A DNA stretch of 64,000 bases. It comes from Effrenium voratum. Taxonomy: Eukaryota; Sar; Dinophyceae; Suessiales; Symbiodiniaceae. A program made the position numbers and the translations under genes. Location: assembly GCA_963377175.1 (NCBI GenBank), contig CAUJNA010000491.1:987072-1051071 (forward strand), read 5' to 3'. Numbering within the stretch: position 1 is the first letter of the stretch; every line of letters starts with the position of its first letter. This document shows, piece after piece, positions 44,916 to 57,739 of the stretch. The notes below the pieces were generated by a model. That model had not been told where the DNA came from. It was given only the letters and a program-made list of their open reading frames with translations, and did no database searches.

Positions 44916-47900
44916 CTGTCATAGCTTTTGGCCCCTCCGAAAGGCCTTTGGCTGGCCAGGAAAGTCGAGGCAGGACAAGCCCGCTACCATCGTTTTGGCT
45001 GTATCTGGTATAACTCAGTAACGCAAACCCAGTGTCCAGTAGCAGAAGCCTTTGTTGATAAACAGGAAGTGGCAACAACCCCAAATAATCCAAGAATGCA
45101 TGCAACTCCAGTTGTGAAGTTCACAACTCCAATAAGAACTCCCGCCAAGCGCCAAACCTCTAGGTTCTAAGATTGGGCGTCATCCGTCCTGAAGAAAGCG
45201 CACTTCACATTGATGTGATGATTAACCCCCTCCCCCCCAACAAATGATTAAACAACACACATCGCATATAGGTAGATCTGGAAGTTGCTCGGTCAGGCTA
45301 GATCGAAAGGCTGGGGAGCAAGACCAAAGGATTGACTGCAATGTAGGGCTAAACATGTTTGAGCTTCTGTTGCTTAAACATCATCCTGTTGGTTTTCTTG
45401 CAGGGGGACGAGGTCCCTTGTTGATGACATATGCTCTACATCAATTTGTTTGCTGAGTGTCTATTCATTTTTCATGTGTATTTTAGTCATGTATTCTGTA
45501 TGCATGCATTTAATTGCCAACCCTTGCAAATATCATTCCTTCCACTTGATTGCCCATCGGATTTCGCATTCGAACCGTAAGGCGGAAGAACCACAAACCA
45601 TGGAAGGCTGATTGTATAGGTCCAAACCATGGTTCTCCAGTTTCATGCCAGTTGCTTGAGCCTGTCTCCGGCGAGTGGCGCAGTTGCTGCGGCAAATGCA
45701 GCACGTGAAGTGACGACAATAAGCTGTAAGCAGTCCTCAGATATGCCTCTTGAGGGCCTTTGGGTGGGTGGAAGGGGCGGGGGGGGGGGGGGAGTTTGGC
45801 GCTGGCGTTGACGTTTGGGCTATTTAGAGGACCCTGCTTACTTGGTTTCCCCTCGAGGCAGCTGCAAAAACAAGAACATATCGGCACTAACTACCAGGTG
45901 CTATATTTTACAAACCTCTCATCCTAAGTGAGCTCGTGTTTCCCGTCAGCTCACTGTTGGTGCGGAAATATCGAGACACCCGGGCGAGCAAAGAGACAGT
46001 GCAAGGGACGTGTGAAGTCGCGGGCCACTAGTTGACTTTCGGGGGAGAATGCGAGAGGACTTCGCAGTTCATGCCGCCCAAGGGTTCGCCAAAAGGTTTT
46101 TCTCTGGGCTTTGGGTTCCGTTTGAATCAGAGGATTTGGTAGCCCATTTGATTCCGCTGCTACTTTGCCCAAGTTTGAGAATTAGAAGCGTCTGGGGTTT
46201 CAAGGGAACTTCAAACTGATGGGGTTGCCGCTGGTTTTTCCAACATGTACAATCAAAAGAAGCCGCCATGGCTTCCGAAGAAAGCGTGCCGCCAGAAAGC
46301 AAGCCAGAATCTACGGATCTTTCAAAGAGGAACAAAGGTCGTATTGATGTCAAATATGGCCTCACCGGTTTTGCATATTCCATTTCTCTCCCAGTTTGAG
46401 AGAGGTAACGCTGGTAAACGTTGCATCTGAAGCAAGTCATCGAGGCAAAATGGCACACTCTGAGGGTGATCCTTTGGAAATCGCTGCGCTGATTTCCCAT
46501 TTTTGCCAACCTGGTCAAATGGAGGCTGTTTTTTCCAGGAAGGCTCCTTGGAAAGAATGCGGACGTTACCCCCCATATTGTGTTTTGGGGAGGAAGGACA
46601 TATTTTTCCGGAGAAATCAAACAAATCACAACTGCTCGACAGCAACAAACTGCAAAAGTCAGCTTCGGAGTTCTCAAAATTCAGCCTTGCTTGTGGTAAG
46701 CCTCTCAGGGCGCAACCACATGCCGCTGAGTAGGTACCCCTGGTACTTTCCTGGAAAAGAGTCTATGCCTTACGTACCCATTTCAGACCTTTCTTCTCGC
46801 CGGACGCCGAAATGGTTCTTTTGGCGTCTTTGCAGCTCCCAGCGCCCTGGACGGTGGCACCCTCAAGTTTAACAAGTTCATCCGCCGTTTCCCGCAGCAA
46901 GGGCGGATCATCCGATCCCCTGCAAACTGCGATGACACCCAAAAAAGGGACCGTTTCCCCAAGAACAAGGTTCTGATGATTGTCAAGCCGGGAGGTATGA
47001 AGGAACTTGAAAAGCACAAACAAGTTGCAGGGACCTGCATCCAAGTCACGAGATGTCCCCGTGAACCTGTCCTCAGCTGGAGTCAAGTTTGGAGATTTTG
47101 GCTGGAAAACAGGAACAATGGGGTGTTGGCAATCGCAGGTTACATTGCTTCACTGGGCAAGGCATACCTGAAGACTTACGAATGGGACCCCTCAACATGC
47201 CTCGACTGGCAACTCTCAAGTGTTTTTTTTTTGTTTTTTTAAGAGCGAAGAAAGGTACCTTGTTGGATCCATTGCAACATGTAAAACCGGGTGGCCTGGC
47301 GATCTAACCATGTTCCTCAGACTGAATTGCTGTTGCAGTCAATCAAACGGAGTACCAAAGCTTCCTCCAGCTGCCGCGGAGGCGCAATTCAATCGCTCTC
47401 CTCTGCGCACCTTTCTTTCAACGAGGGAAGCTGGCACCTTCTCCATTTCCGCTGGTTTTGGTCCATGCCACCTATCAGGACAAGCCATTTTGGGTGCCTC
47501 TTTCTGACCCAGAGCCACTTGTGCAGGAAGGTACCGGGATCCCACTTCCAAGCCTCGCCTGGCCCGCATGGCTGTCCCCGGCTTGGTACCAAAGGGTAGG
47601 TCTTCTTCTCATTTGACCCACGTGTCACGGGGTATACTGCCCATGTTTTGTGCATTGGTTGCTCCCCCACTCCTTTCCCTCCATTCCTTTCTTGGTTGGA
47701 GGCAATCTTTGGCAAAGAAGGATCCCTAGAAAGAACAGGGAAAGTAACATGAGGTTTAGTCGTCGCATCTCATCATCTCTCCCACCCAACCCTGCTGCCC
47801 CACTCCCAACCACCGCGACCCGAAAACGGGTTGGATGTAGAGCCCGGAGATTTACGGCCCTTTTTGTTCTACCCAACAGGCCAACCGTGCTGAGCCACCA

Positions 47901-49670
47901 CCTTTCTGCCTCACCAGCAGGGCGGACGCCAGCTCAGCTTCCCTCGGGAAGCCAGGCGTGCGCTGTGTGCGTGCGTTTGGCTGAGTTAGCTACCTACCCC
48001 TCAAGCTCTTGCAGTGATGGTAGACTGGTATACTCGGAGCTTAGCCCTCCAAAGCCCCAAAAAAGTTTGAGGTTATTCCGTCCCGAGAGGCGTTGGGGCA
48101 AATCAGTGGATTGACCGTAGATGTCACCAGCAACGAAACAATGAGCAACATGTCATGGTTTTTGTTTGCCACAAGTTCGGGTTGCAGGCTATACCAATCG
48201 CAAGAAAACTTCCCTTTGGCAATTGGGATGCGCACAAGGAAGCCCAAAGCAGCCCTGGGTCCCCTATTTGGGACGGAACAGCACTATCAACAACCAGAAA
48301 CCGAATAGCAAGGTCTGCAAATCTCAGCAGCTACCACAAGCAAAAAACGCCCCTAGGGACAACAAGGCAGCCCTTCTGCTGGCTTATTTCAAAGGAACCC
48401 TACCCAACAAATTGAAGGCCGGCTTACTAGCTAAAGAAAAACATAAAATTAAAAATTCAAGCCAAACAAATTGTTATTTGTGCTCATGAGTCATGGGGTC
48501 AACAAGAACTACCATACATGGACACATACACATGCATAAACACAAAACTACACAAGTAACCACCTCCCCCTAACTAAACGCTGCCCCCGCAAGGAAAACA
48601 ACATGCTTGGCCCGGGAAACAAAAAAACAAACACGCGCGCACACACACACACACATTTTACTAGTAGGAGGCCCCTGATGGTAGGGAGTAGTTTGAGTTC
48701 TAGCACAAAGTACACTTCTCCTCCACGGGTCCAAAAAACTCATAGAATGCAATGTTGAAGTGAGGGATTGATTGATACAAATGGCTCAGACTCCTCTTCT
48801 CTGCTTCCGTTGGGTTGAGTACTTAGGTCAGCAGGCAGGTAGGTGCAAGTTTCAGGCAGGCAGGTTGGCATGCAGGCTGGCGAGCGCCCCAAAAAAGCTC
48901 CCCACAAAAAAACATGTCAAAATAAAGAATTCAAGCAATTCGTGCGGCTTTCTGAAAGAAAGCGATTGGGGGGACCCTCAATACGGCTAGAGTTGGTTGC
49001 ACGAGGGAACCTTATTGTGTTGAGAATAACAAGCACGGGTTCTGACTTTGACAACAAGCCAAGTTACTGGGCCCAAACGGAGCTCACGTGGGATGTGCCC
49101 GGTCCCGGGTCCCAAAACAAAAGTCAATCCAGAAGAAATGCACGTCAAGCATATGGAATGAACAAAGCTGAATAGGGCCCCAAGTTTTCATGCCCTCAAA
49201 AGAAAGTTCTCAACCCCCCCCCCTCTCATGGGCGGTCGATGTTCAGGAGACCCAAAACACCGCGCCGAGACAGAGGGGCCAGAAAAAGGGAGTGGAAAAG
49301 CAGCACACGGAACATAAAACGAGAGGGCCCAGCCGAACGCACCTTGAGGAACCAATGGCAAACCGGACCCGTGCAGTCGCTAAACCTTGACTCCCGACCC
49401 CCGGCAAAAAAACTAAAACTTATGTGCATTCGAGGGCATATAAAATGAGGTGCATCAAGACCCCAAGCCCCCCCCCAAGTAAGTTTTGAACACAGACCGT
49501 CCATCCCCCTCCCCCAAAACTAACAAGGCCCTCCAGTGGAGAGGTTAGAATAAGGGTACCAACCTTTTCTTTCTCTGTGGTCTATTTTAGTAGAGGAACC
49601 CTCCCAACCAAAAAAGGGTGTGAGACTTGGGGACCTAGAGAAGACACGGCTTGGCCGCAACCGAAACCGA
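44916..49670. other. Long intron-like stretch
   Basis: No convincing exon. A G run stands at 45779-45793, a CA microsatellite at 48638-48656, and CAGGCAGG-type words at 48826-48878. Confidence 0.4.
49528..49640. mobile_element. Short dispersed repeat, family B
   Basis: Shares GAGAGGTTAGAATAAG, TCTATTTTAGTA, GGAACCCTC and GGGGACCTAGA with the copy at 58464-58583, in the same order. The ends carry short imperfect inverted words (CTAGGTC-like and GACCTAG-like). A right-end fragment also occurs at 32955-33000. Confidence 0.65.
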
Positions 49671-49728
49671 GCTACGCCAGCTGCAGGTCCGCGGACGCCT
49701 CTAGCTCCGGCCAGGCGGAGGGCCCATC
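49671..49728 (-). CDS. Candidate exon with a stop codon
   Basis: After a CAG acceptor (49729-49731) the minus strand reads DGPSAWPELEASADLQLA followed by TAG. If real, it would be a last exon and would mark a gene end here, upstream of the exon at 44.8 kb. Alternatively the donor lies before the TAG. Confidence 0.35.
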
Positions 49729-50219
49729 CTGGCTTGTGGAAGAAGCCCGTGGCTTGGGCTTCAGAAAGTTCTTGGGGTAATAAGAAAAGAACATATTTCA
49801 TGGGGTAATATGTTTTCATGGAGTTCATGGGCTAGAACATGTTTCCATTTGTTCATCAGTTCTTGTTACTCCATGAAAAGATCTTGGGCGTGTTTATTCC
49901 GTGGAGTAAGAAGCAGATCTTGGGAGGTTTCTTCATGGAACAAGCAGATCACCTCTGGTACCGGGTTGAACTACCTCTGGTACCGGGGTCCATGGTCTCG
50001 CCCGGCTTCCCGGTGTTTGCACCGAAGGCGGCAACCCGTCGCTGGCTCGAAGTTCCTGTTTGGCCTCTTTTCTGAGGATCCATTTTGCATACTTTGAGGA
50101 AGTACGGCAAGATTTATCAAGGGGCCATGATTGTTGCAAGAAGCTGTTGTGCAAGGACATGCTGACCGCTAGTGTGTCAGCAAGTCCTTGTCTTTTGCAG
50201 CCCCACAAACAACGAATTT

Positions 50220-50324
50220 CTTCCTCCATGAAGTCCCCTGGAAAATTGAACATATTTCCAGTAGTGACAGTTTCCCTTTAAAAACAACAGGGGAACATAG
50301 AACATATTCTTAGCCCAATGGAAG
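50220..50324. mobile_element. Short inverted-repeat element, family A (MITE-like)
   Basis: The left end TTCCTCCATGAAGTCCCCTG and the right end TTCTTAGCCCAATGGAAG surround TCCAGTAGTGACAGTTTCCC and CTTTAAAAACAACAGGGGAA, which match copies at 55014 and 56738. Confidence 0.7.
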
Positions 50325-51641
50325 TCTTCCTTCCGACTCCCGAAAAGCAAAACCGTTCCAAGCCTCGGGCATGAGGTTCAGGGCACCTGTCTTCAAGTCC
50401 TGGCGACCAAAACCAAACCGCAGTTCGAACGCAGGGGCGTCTCAAAACAGGGGACCCCCTTTCAGGTGGCTTCAAAAGGGAAGCCAAAATGATGCCACCA
50501 CCTGCAGTGCAGGGGTCCCCACTTTTGAGACACACACTCACATTTAGTCAATTAGTCATGATAGAATCAAATAATTAGTGGTTCTCATTTCGCCCTGCGT
50601 AAAAATGTCAAGGCCTAACTTGGTGGCTATTGACCCTAGCGCAGTTGAACTTGTTGCTGGCCCGTGCGGAAGTACAGAGTTTCCCAAACGGCTGAAGGTT
50701 AAAGATCCAACCATCTGGCCAAGACATGTCAGCGCCTCATTCACCATGAGAATGGTTCATGTGAGAGCCATGTTTCTATTCAGATTTATTGAAACATCAT
50801 TTCGTGCTTCGTTTACGTGTGGCAATGGTCTGGTGAATTTCCAGGAAAGCCTGGTTTACTTGGGAACGAACACCGTTAGAGGGAGAGTTTGGGATCCTGT
50901 GCCAAGGCTTTCTTAAACCCGCAGCTCAACATGAAATCCAAGAAGATTGCACAAGTTGCCTGCAAAAAAACACGCTTGTGGGCTTCAAAATTCAGAAAAT
51001 GGTCCAATTGCTTGAAAAAGCTTCGGCATTGGACAAGTTGGCAGCCTTGAGGTCTGTCAAAGAGCTCGTTGCCATGTCTCCGCGTGTATTTTTCAACCTG
51101 CAACTCAATGTTGGCTCTCAAGATCGAAGGCTACCGTCACATTCTCCGCCCCACATTCCTCTAGCAGTCGAGTGATGCTTTGGAGGATAAAGCCGCGTTT
51201 GCGAAATCCCTTGGGCGGAAAAACCGTCTCAAGGATGGTTTTTGAAGGTAAAACCGGGCAAGCAAATGATTCACAGCAAACAAATTGGACCCACTGAACC
51301 AAGCACAGGCCACTTTCTGGAAGACGAACAGTCCCCTATCATCAACTTGAGTAGGCGACCAAAGCAAAGATGTGTCAAACAATGTTACCAAACGTCGATA
51401 CACCCAAGTGACACACTCAAGTCCAAACTTTGGCTTGTGCTGTGAGAACTCCTTGTCAAACAACTGAGCTTGTAAACCAAACTGTGCACCCCAGGCAATC
51501 CCTAGTTTACTGCTTCGATAACTATTTCTTCTACCACGAAAGGGGCTCACAACAGAAGCTGGGGGGGGTTGCGAATTTGCGTCCGCCACACACTTTTGAG
51601 ACGGTTCCCCACTGAAATTCACAGCCATGTGGGCCACCCGC

Positions 51642-51713
51642 CTGCAGCGCCAGCGAAAAGACGTCGCCCAAGGGCAGGTCTGTTGGGTCGGCGTCTGCCA
51701 GAGGCTGAGGGGC
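51642..51713 (-). CDS. Exon, LPLGDVFSLALQ segment
   Basis: 72 bases (24 codons, phase 0 on both sides) between a CAG acceptor (51714-51716) and a CAG-GC donor encode APQPLADADPTDLPLGDVFS then LALQ. Unnamed. Confidence 0.5.
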
Positions 51714-52244
51714 CTGGCCACACACCGCTCTCTCAGCTTCCCCGTGTTTGGTGGTTTGGTGGTCTGGTCGAACTTTGATTTTCTTGCAGCCTCCTGCCAG
51801 AAATGAACAGGACCAAAATACTAGAAAAGCAACTACAAACTTGCTAGCAACAGTGAAGGGACGCTACTGGTCTCAAAACGAACTGGGCCATAAATCCCGC
51901 TCCCAACTCAACCACAATTGCTTGACCGACACTGCCTGCAAAATAGCTTGGAGCCTAAGAAAAGTGTCTTATCTCCAAAAGATGATGTTTTTGGCCATGC
52001 GCACCTGCGGTGGGTTCGTCCAGAGGAAATCGGTCCCGGTACCTGAGGAAGCTACCGCTTAACATACGAGGAAGTCCACCTGAAGCGAGAAACAACCCCC
52101 CTACTCAAAATATCTGCTTTTTTCAGTTGGTATTTTCGGGAGAACCGGTTTTCCATAGTAAAGACTTTCTTTTTTAGTAGAGGGTCGACCTGATACCCTG
52201 AAAAAAGGCCGGGTATTTGGAGTAGGGGGAGCAGAAAACAACAC

Positions 52245-52316
52245 CACTCCCCGCAGCTTTTCACTTCGAAGACCGCCTCCACACAGGGCTGCTCCCGCAG
52301 CTGCTGCAGCTCCGCC
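52245..52316 (-). CDS. Exon, AELQQLREQP coiled-coil segment
   Basis: After a TAG acceptor (52317-52319) the exon reads AELQQLREQPCVEAVFEVKS CGE, with a donor at GTGTTG. Heptad-like leucine and charge spacing suggests the end of a coiled coil. Confidence 0.5.
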
Positions 52317-53234
52317 TAACTTCGCGCCCAAAACGTGCAACGGGCGGTCGCTTTGGAGTCCAAAACCGTTTGCAGAGCCTGGGCTTGTGAGTCCTTACCT
52401 TGCACCTCTCAAGTACGCGCCCCTTTGCACTTGGAGCATTCTGTCTGGTTCACCAAGGAACCCTTTCAGGACAAAACTGCAAGGTCCTTTTTGTTTAGCT
52501 GCAACTTTCTGAGAATGATCTGGATCCCCAAGACCATATACTTGGGTGGTTGCTCCGAATGATTGGCAGAAAGAATGGAGAATAACTCTCTAGACCGGCC
52601 AGAATCAACAGGGTTTTTTGAATTCAAGCAACACATTCTGTTGCACCAAAGTGAGATCTTCCCTTTGACTAGTTTGTGGCTGTGAAAGAGATTCTGGGTA
52701 TCTCAGAACATGGGCAAAGCCTCATTTCGCACAACTACGGTCTACATTGAACTCCTGGCTGACTGTCCCCCTTTCAGCTTTGCCCCTTTGATTACCATTG
52801 CTTTGACTCACATCTCGGAGTTGAAGGGATCGCTTCATAGCTGGTACTGCGGTTGCGGGCGTGCGACCCAAGGACCCGGAAACAAAAACACGCCTTCGTC
52901 TATGATAAATCATATGAGGCTTGCAGCTCCCACCCGCTCACAAATATCAGACAAGAGGATGCATCAACAAACGCACATACCAAGAACAGTAAAGCAACCC
53001 TTGATTGAAGACTTGATTTGTATTAACCCTCGGGAAAACCCAACCCTGCTGATTTAAGGGGTCTCGTTCAAGAAGAGGCAAACCCAAACAAAACACTGGA
53101 ATACATAGAAACAACAATCCGACCAATCGAACCCTGCAAACCCTTCCAAACCCATCACACACACAGACACACACATGCACGCTAGAACCAAACCGCAAAA
53201 GCGCAGACCAACTCCTTCCCCAACTCATTTCCTC

Positions 53235-53325
53235 CCGACTCAAATCGGCCTGGCGCTCCTGGATCAGGCCCTTTAGTGCCTGGCAGAATCCTCCCCCGCC
53301 GGCAGCTGCCAAGACGCAGGAAGAG
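53235..53325 (-). CDS. Exon, helical FCQALKGLIQERQADLSR segment
   Basis: After a CAG acceptor (53326-53328) the minus strand reads SSCVLAAAGGGGFCQALKGL then IQERQADLSREEM. The donor is not fixed. The helical pattern resembles the neighbouring exons. Confidence 0.5.
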
Positions 53326-54341
53326 CTGGACAAATCTCTCTAATTTCCGGGCCTAAATAGCTGGACTGGGGTTGCGGAGTACTTCTCAACCACATTGAGA
53401 GGAGGAGAACACTAGGCATTTAGCCCAACTGGACATCATGAGTCTGCACCCGCCCTGGCTACCCCCCGCGCAAATTCACCTGCGACCTACATAGGGGTTC
53501 CTCCAAAAGAAGGTTTCTCAATGGTCGCGAGCGCCTCGGTACAAACTCGCAGACTCTGGCAGCGGAAACTGAGGTGATCCTAAACGGAAGGACAACGGAC
53601 CTGGATCTGTGCCAAATGGCTTGCCTACGGCAAGTGCTTGCGGGATGAGTGCTAGGATCAGACACCTGCCCTGGGTTACCACAAGCTCTCTGCATCAAAG
53701 CCTGGAAGCAAGCAGAGACTCACTCATCCCTGCCCTGAAAAGATATGACTATCAACTGTTAATAGGGGACCTCAAAAAGTGCTGGGTGGACAGACATGTC
53801 TACCTACATGATGTCCACCAAAAGGTCCCTGCTAAAAGCAAATCTGTTGAATTTGCGGTCTTGGTGATCCATGTGCGACTACCTTGGGAAAATGTACGGT
53901 TGCCCACCCCATGGTGGACAGCTTAAGCATATTTGTTTTGCCTGCCATCTGCTTTTTGCTGTTTTGGCCTGGGGTTTTCGACAAGTGTCCGGTTCGTTCA
54001 AAAGGAGCCTCCTCGGGTGGCTCTTGGGCGTGCTATGGATTGGGACCCCGTTTTGGTTGGTTTCACCGGGGAACCAACAGCAACCCAACCATTTGGGGGG
54101 ACCCCTTTCGAGGCGATCCGAAAACATGGACTTTCCCTCTTCGAACGCCCGGGTGGATCGGGCCTGCCTCTAACAAATAAATGGATTTCATCTCCATGGA
54201 AACCTACGGGAATTTGTGAACATTTGCCAAACTGGGCTGTCCAAACTGATCCCCTGCTAAAAGTCAATTTTTAGGTTAAATGGGAAACCCCACTCCCACT
54301 AGACCCCCCTGAACCCACTGAAAACCTAAACACCCAAGGAC

Positions 54342-54433
54342 CCGGTGCTCTCTTCAGCCTCCTCCCTGTTGGCAGCGGCTGTGCGAAGCGCCTGCGGTAT
54401 GGACCAAATCCGAGGCGCAGGGGGGACAAGCTG
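54342..54433 (-). CDS. Candidate exon, PRIWSIPQALRTAAANREE segment
   Basis: 92 bases between an AG acceptor (54434-54435) and a GTCCTT donor encode QLVPPAPRIWSIPQALRTAA then ANREEAEESTG. Canonical sites and a protein-like frame; unnamed. Confidence 0.45.
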
Positions 54434-55013
54434 CTCCCGTAGCAATTTTGTCCATCCCACCTGGTGCAAATGGCTTTGCAGAATTCACAGAATTGCCCCT
54501 GATTCCTGAGGTTGCCATGGAAAAGACGCTGCCGCTTTCCTCTTCCCAAGTTTCTGTGGTGACTGAAAGCCAGTTCCCGGCTCCAGCCAGTGAGCGACTG
54601 GTCGAATCAACAAATCTGGAGGCCTTGGTTTGCGAGATCGCGGGAGCCTCCAAACAAATCCACGGAGCAACTGGCCGTTTGCGGCCCGAAGAGAACCCCC
54701 TTGACAATGGCCAGCTTTTTCGTGCCAACCCCACATGCCCAGAATAGTGATGCCACAGATTGGTTCATACCAACTGAGCAACTTGAGAAGCAGAGGACTA
54801 TCAACCCAAGAACGGGACCGCAGGCACATCACCCGTAAGGCCTTCCGCCTTATCGTTGCCGGGGTTTTTCAAAAGTCCTTCGGGGTTGGCAGGCTTGGGT
54901 CTTACTTGAACCAGATTTGTTACATCCACTCAACTTGCACCTCAAATGGCGTTTAGGTCCAACAAGGGAAAATGGCTCGGAAGCCCTATTTTTTCGCTTC
55001 CCAAAACAGAGGG

Positions 55014-55150
55014 CCTCCACTTGCTTAAGTCCCCTGGGAAAAAAAAAAATATATATATGTATATATATATATAATTTTTCCGGTATAGTGATAGATTCCC
55101 TTTAAAATCAACTGGGGAAAATAAAAAACATAGTCTTAATCAAATGGAAG
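55014..55150. mobile_element. Short inverted-repeat element, family A, with AT insertion
   Basis: The left end CCTCCACTTGCTTAAGTCCC and the right end GTCTTAATCAAATGGAAG frame GTGATAGATTCCCTTTAAAA. This copy is longer because of an A run and a TATATA tract (55040-55075). Confidence 0.75.
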
Positions 55151-55159
55151 AGGGTCCTT

Positions 55160-55288
55160 CAGGAACTCCTCCACATGCCAGTCGCTAGTCGCTGAATCTG
55201 CCTGCGCCCGAGACCGCAAGCAGCGCACCGCGCTTTGGAGCTGTACGAACTGCGCCTGCTGTCGCTCCAGCTCCTCGAAGTCACCCCG
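55160..55288 (-). CDS. Exon, coiled-coil FEELERQQAQFVQLQSAV
   Basis: The minus strand reads SASASRGDFEELERQQAQFV, QLQSAVRCLRSRAQADSATS and DWHVEEFLKDPLP. The heptad spacing of Leu, Phe and Val suggests a coiled coil. Splice sites were not fixed: an internal acceptor after CTTCGAG is possible. The 3' side runs into the family A element's right end. Confidence 0.6.
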
Positions 55289-56062
55289 AGAGGCCGACGC
55301 CGAGCAAAGAAAACCCCATCGAGTGGATGAGCCGAAACGGGATTGGGGGAAGGTTTCACGATGGGTGTGTCATTTTTGGAGGGCACCCCTGTGCGATCCG
55401 AGAAGGGGCCATTGCAGGATCCCCGAGCCAAATGGGGAAAACAGACCCAAACGACCGCAGGTTTCATAGGGGGTATGCAACTCTAGCAACTCTCTTTCAG
55501 AGGTATCCCAATTGTTGAGGTAGTGGCTTGGGGGCAGACGGCCCATTAAATCCCAGAGCTGCCTTGCAGATTGCATGAAGCCAGCGTGAAGCCAGCGAAG
55601 AAAGTTATTTATAGAGGAACCGTCTTTTGGGGAACCTCCTGTTTGGGGCTCCATGTGAATTGGGTGAATTGGCCAAGAGAGGTGTGTCCCCCCCAAAAAA
55701 GAAAAAAACACGCTAACCATTCATGGGTATGCCCCCTTCAAATCTGACTCCATCGAAACAACATGCATATCATGGCCGGCAAAGAGGCGATCTGCTGAAA
55801 ATCAGCACCACTGTGACCATCCCAATTTCCTGCCCTCGAACATCGATGAAACATGGGAATCCTTTGCTGGTTGACTTTAAAGGAACCCACGTGTCTGCGC
55901 CTTGAGTCTTGCGGGCCCTCTGGACTTTCCACTGGGACAAGCGACGCCTTCGAAGCGACCCTTCTGCCCCGAAGCGACACCGCCCAAGCCAAAAAAGACC
56001 TCCAACTAGGCACGAGATGTTCTCCATGCCGCCTTCTTTGCCTTCAGGCTTGCTATCCCAAC

Positions 56063-56157
56063 CTAAAGTCTTTGGGTTTTTCGGGCGCATCAAGTTCCCG
56101 ATCCTGGACTTCGTGCTCCGCCGCCACCAGCGCCAAGTAGCTGTTCTTCGCTGGCGC
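56063..56157 (-). CDS. Exon, NSYLALVAAEHEVQDRELD helix
   Basis: 95 bases between a CAG acceptor (56158-56160) and a GTTGGG donor encode APAKNSYLALVAAEHEVQDR then ELDAPEKPKDF. Canonical sites. Probably part of the same helical protein as the exon at 55.2 kb. Confidence 0.6.
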
Positions 56158-56737
56158 CTGGAGTCAAGTCACGAGTCGGTTCAAACCCACCTTATGGTCA
56201 AAGAAACTGCACCCAAACACAACCAGCCCCCCCCCCACCCCCCGGAACAAAGTTTGGAGTGGAGCCAAACTGGTGGCTTTCCCTTTGGTTTTCGTTTAAA
56301 ACCCACTCAAGGCAGGGTAACCTGAAAACAAGACACACATGTGCATCATTATCTTCACCATCTCTATAGCCAATAGCCAAGCTATGTGGATGAGGTGACT
56401 CAATCATGCTGCCGTCTGGACGATTTGCTCTTATGTACCTATGCTGTCACTCCGGCCGACCACAAGAGCATGTAGGGTACAATCCTCCAAGTGGGGCACA
56501 GGCTTGCTTTGGATGCCCAACTGAGCACCAACCTAAACATAACTAGTTTGGAGCTGTATGCATGCACATTTGGCGCGACCCCACTGGCAAATAGTTATTT
56601 CCTTTGATTCATTGATTCCCCTGCCGCTGGATTTTCCAAAAGATTTCGGGGTAATGGGATTGCTTGGCCGCCAGAACAGCGTCACAAGAAACTACTTTTG
56701 GGCGGGCTGCCGACGGCGATGCTCACATCGCATCTAA

Positions 56738-56832
56738 ACTTCCATCTGCTTTAGTCTCCTGGAAAAAAACTACAAATATGTCCAGGAGTGATAGATTCCC
56801 TTTACACTCAACTATTCTTAAGCAAATGGAAG
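56738..56832. mobile_element. Short inverted-repeat element, family A (MITE-like)
   Basis: The left end CTTCCATCTGCTTTAGTCTC and the right end TTCTTAAGCAAATGGAAG are inverted copies; the interior holds TCCAGGAGTGATAGATTCCC. This is the best-preserved pair of ends. Confidence 0.8.
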
Positions 56833-57644
56833 TCAACATATACTAACAATCAAACCCGGATCTGTTTCCCTGTATGGCAACCAAGGCGAACGCCATTTGA
56901 AGAAACTGCAAGCAACAATTGCAGGCCACATACGATGTAACTGGGACATACCGGAAAACAAACGGACTACAGCAAACCTCTAGACAGTTAAGTCTGCGAC
57001 AAAGGGAACAGCTTGCAAACCGTAACCTGCCACTTGCACATGTGTCCCAATCCTTTGATACAAGAGATGAATTGCTCCCAGTGATCAATGCAGATGATTC
57101 GGATCCACCACGGATTTTGTTGTTCACTCTTGGGGCAAGGTAGGTGGAATTAAACAGTTTCGCCACATCTTTCCTCGCAGGTGAAGTAAGTAGTACTTGA
57201 TTGCTTGCTTCAAGAAAACCACGGAAAACCCATTGCTGCTGTTTGATGCGTTTCGTAGCTCAAAGAAATACCCGCATGCTCACCTGAAGGCCCGGGACAT
57301 ACAAGCCCAAGTGACTCCAAAAGGGTTCAACGGTTGATTCGAGTTGGACTGAGTATGGGACAGTGAGAAACAGCGAGTTTGGGCATATCTCAAACCGGAG
57401 CCCAGGAATTCTGGATCTTCTCTTGGAGTCCCTTTTAACCCCGACCTAAAGCTGAAAAAACGCACATCCGTTTGTGGAACATCCAGCTAGGTGCACCTGA
57501 AAGCACGCTATTCTCACTCTGGGCCCCGTACGCGGGGCGTCGGCCGCACCATTGGACCATGAAAACAGCGCGTGAAACAACTTTACGAAAGAACTTCGCC
57601 TGGCTGAAATGACTCCTCTGGTTTGAAGAAAGGTTGGCTGGGAC

Positions 57645-57739
57645 CTTTCGGGATGAATTGTGGTTTTGTAGTTGTGCGCAGCCGCGAAGGCTTCGATCAG
57701 ATCTAGGGCTGACTCGAAAAAGACACCTCTGTGCAATTC
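57645..57739 (-). CDS. Exon, SALDLIEAFAAAHNYK helix
   Basis: 95 bases between a CAG acceptor (57740-57742) and a GTCCCA donor encode ELHRGVFFESALDLIEAFAA then AHNYKTTIHPE. The protein-like frame is the most convincing of the exons between the RCC1-like and the helical group. Confidence 0.6.
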
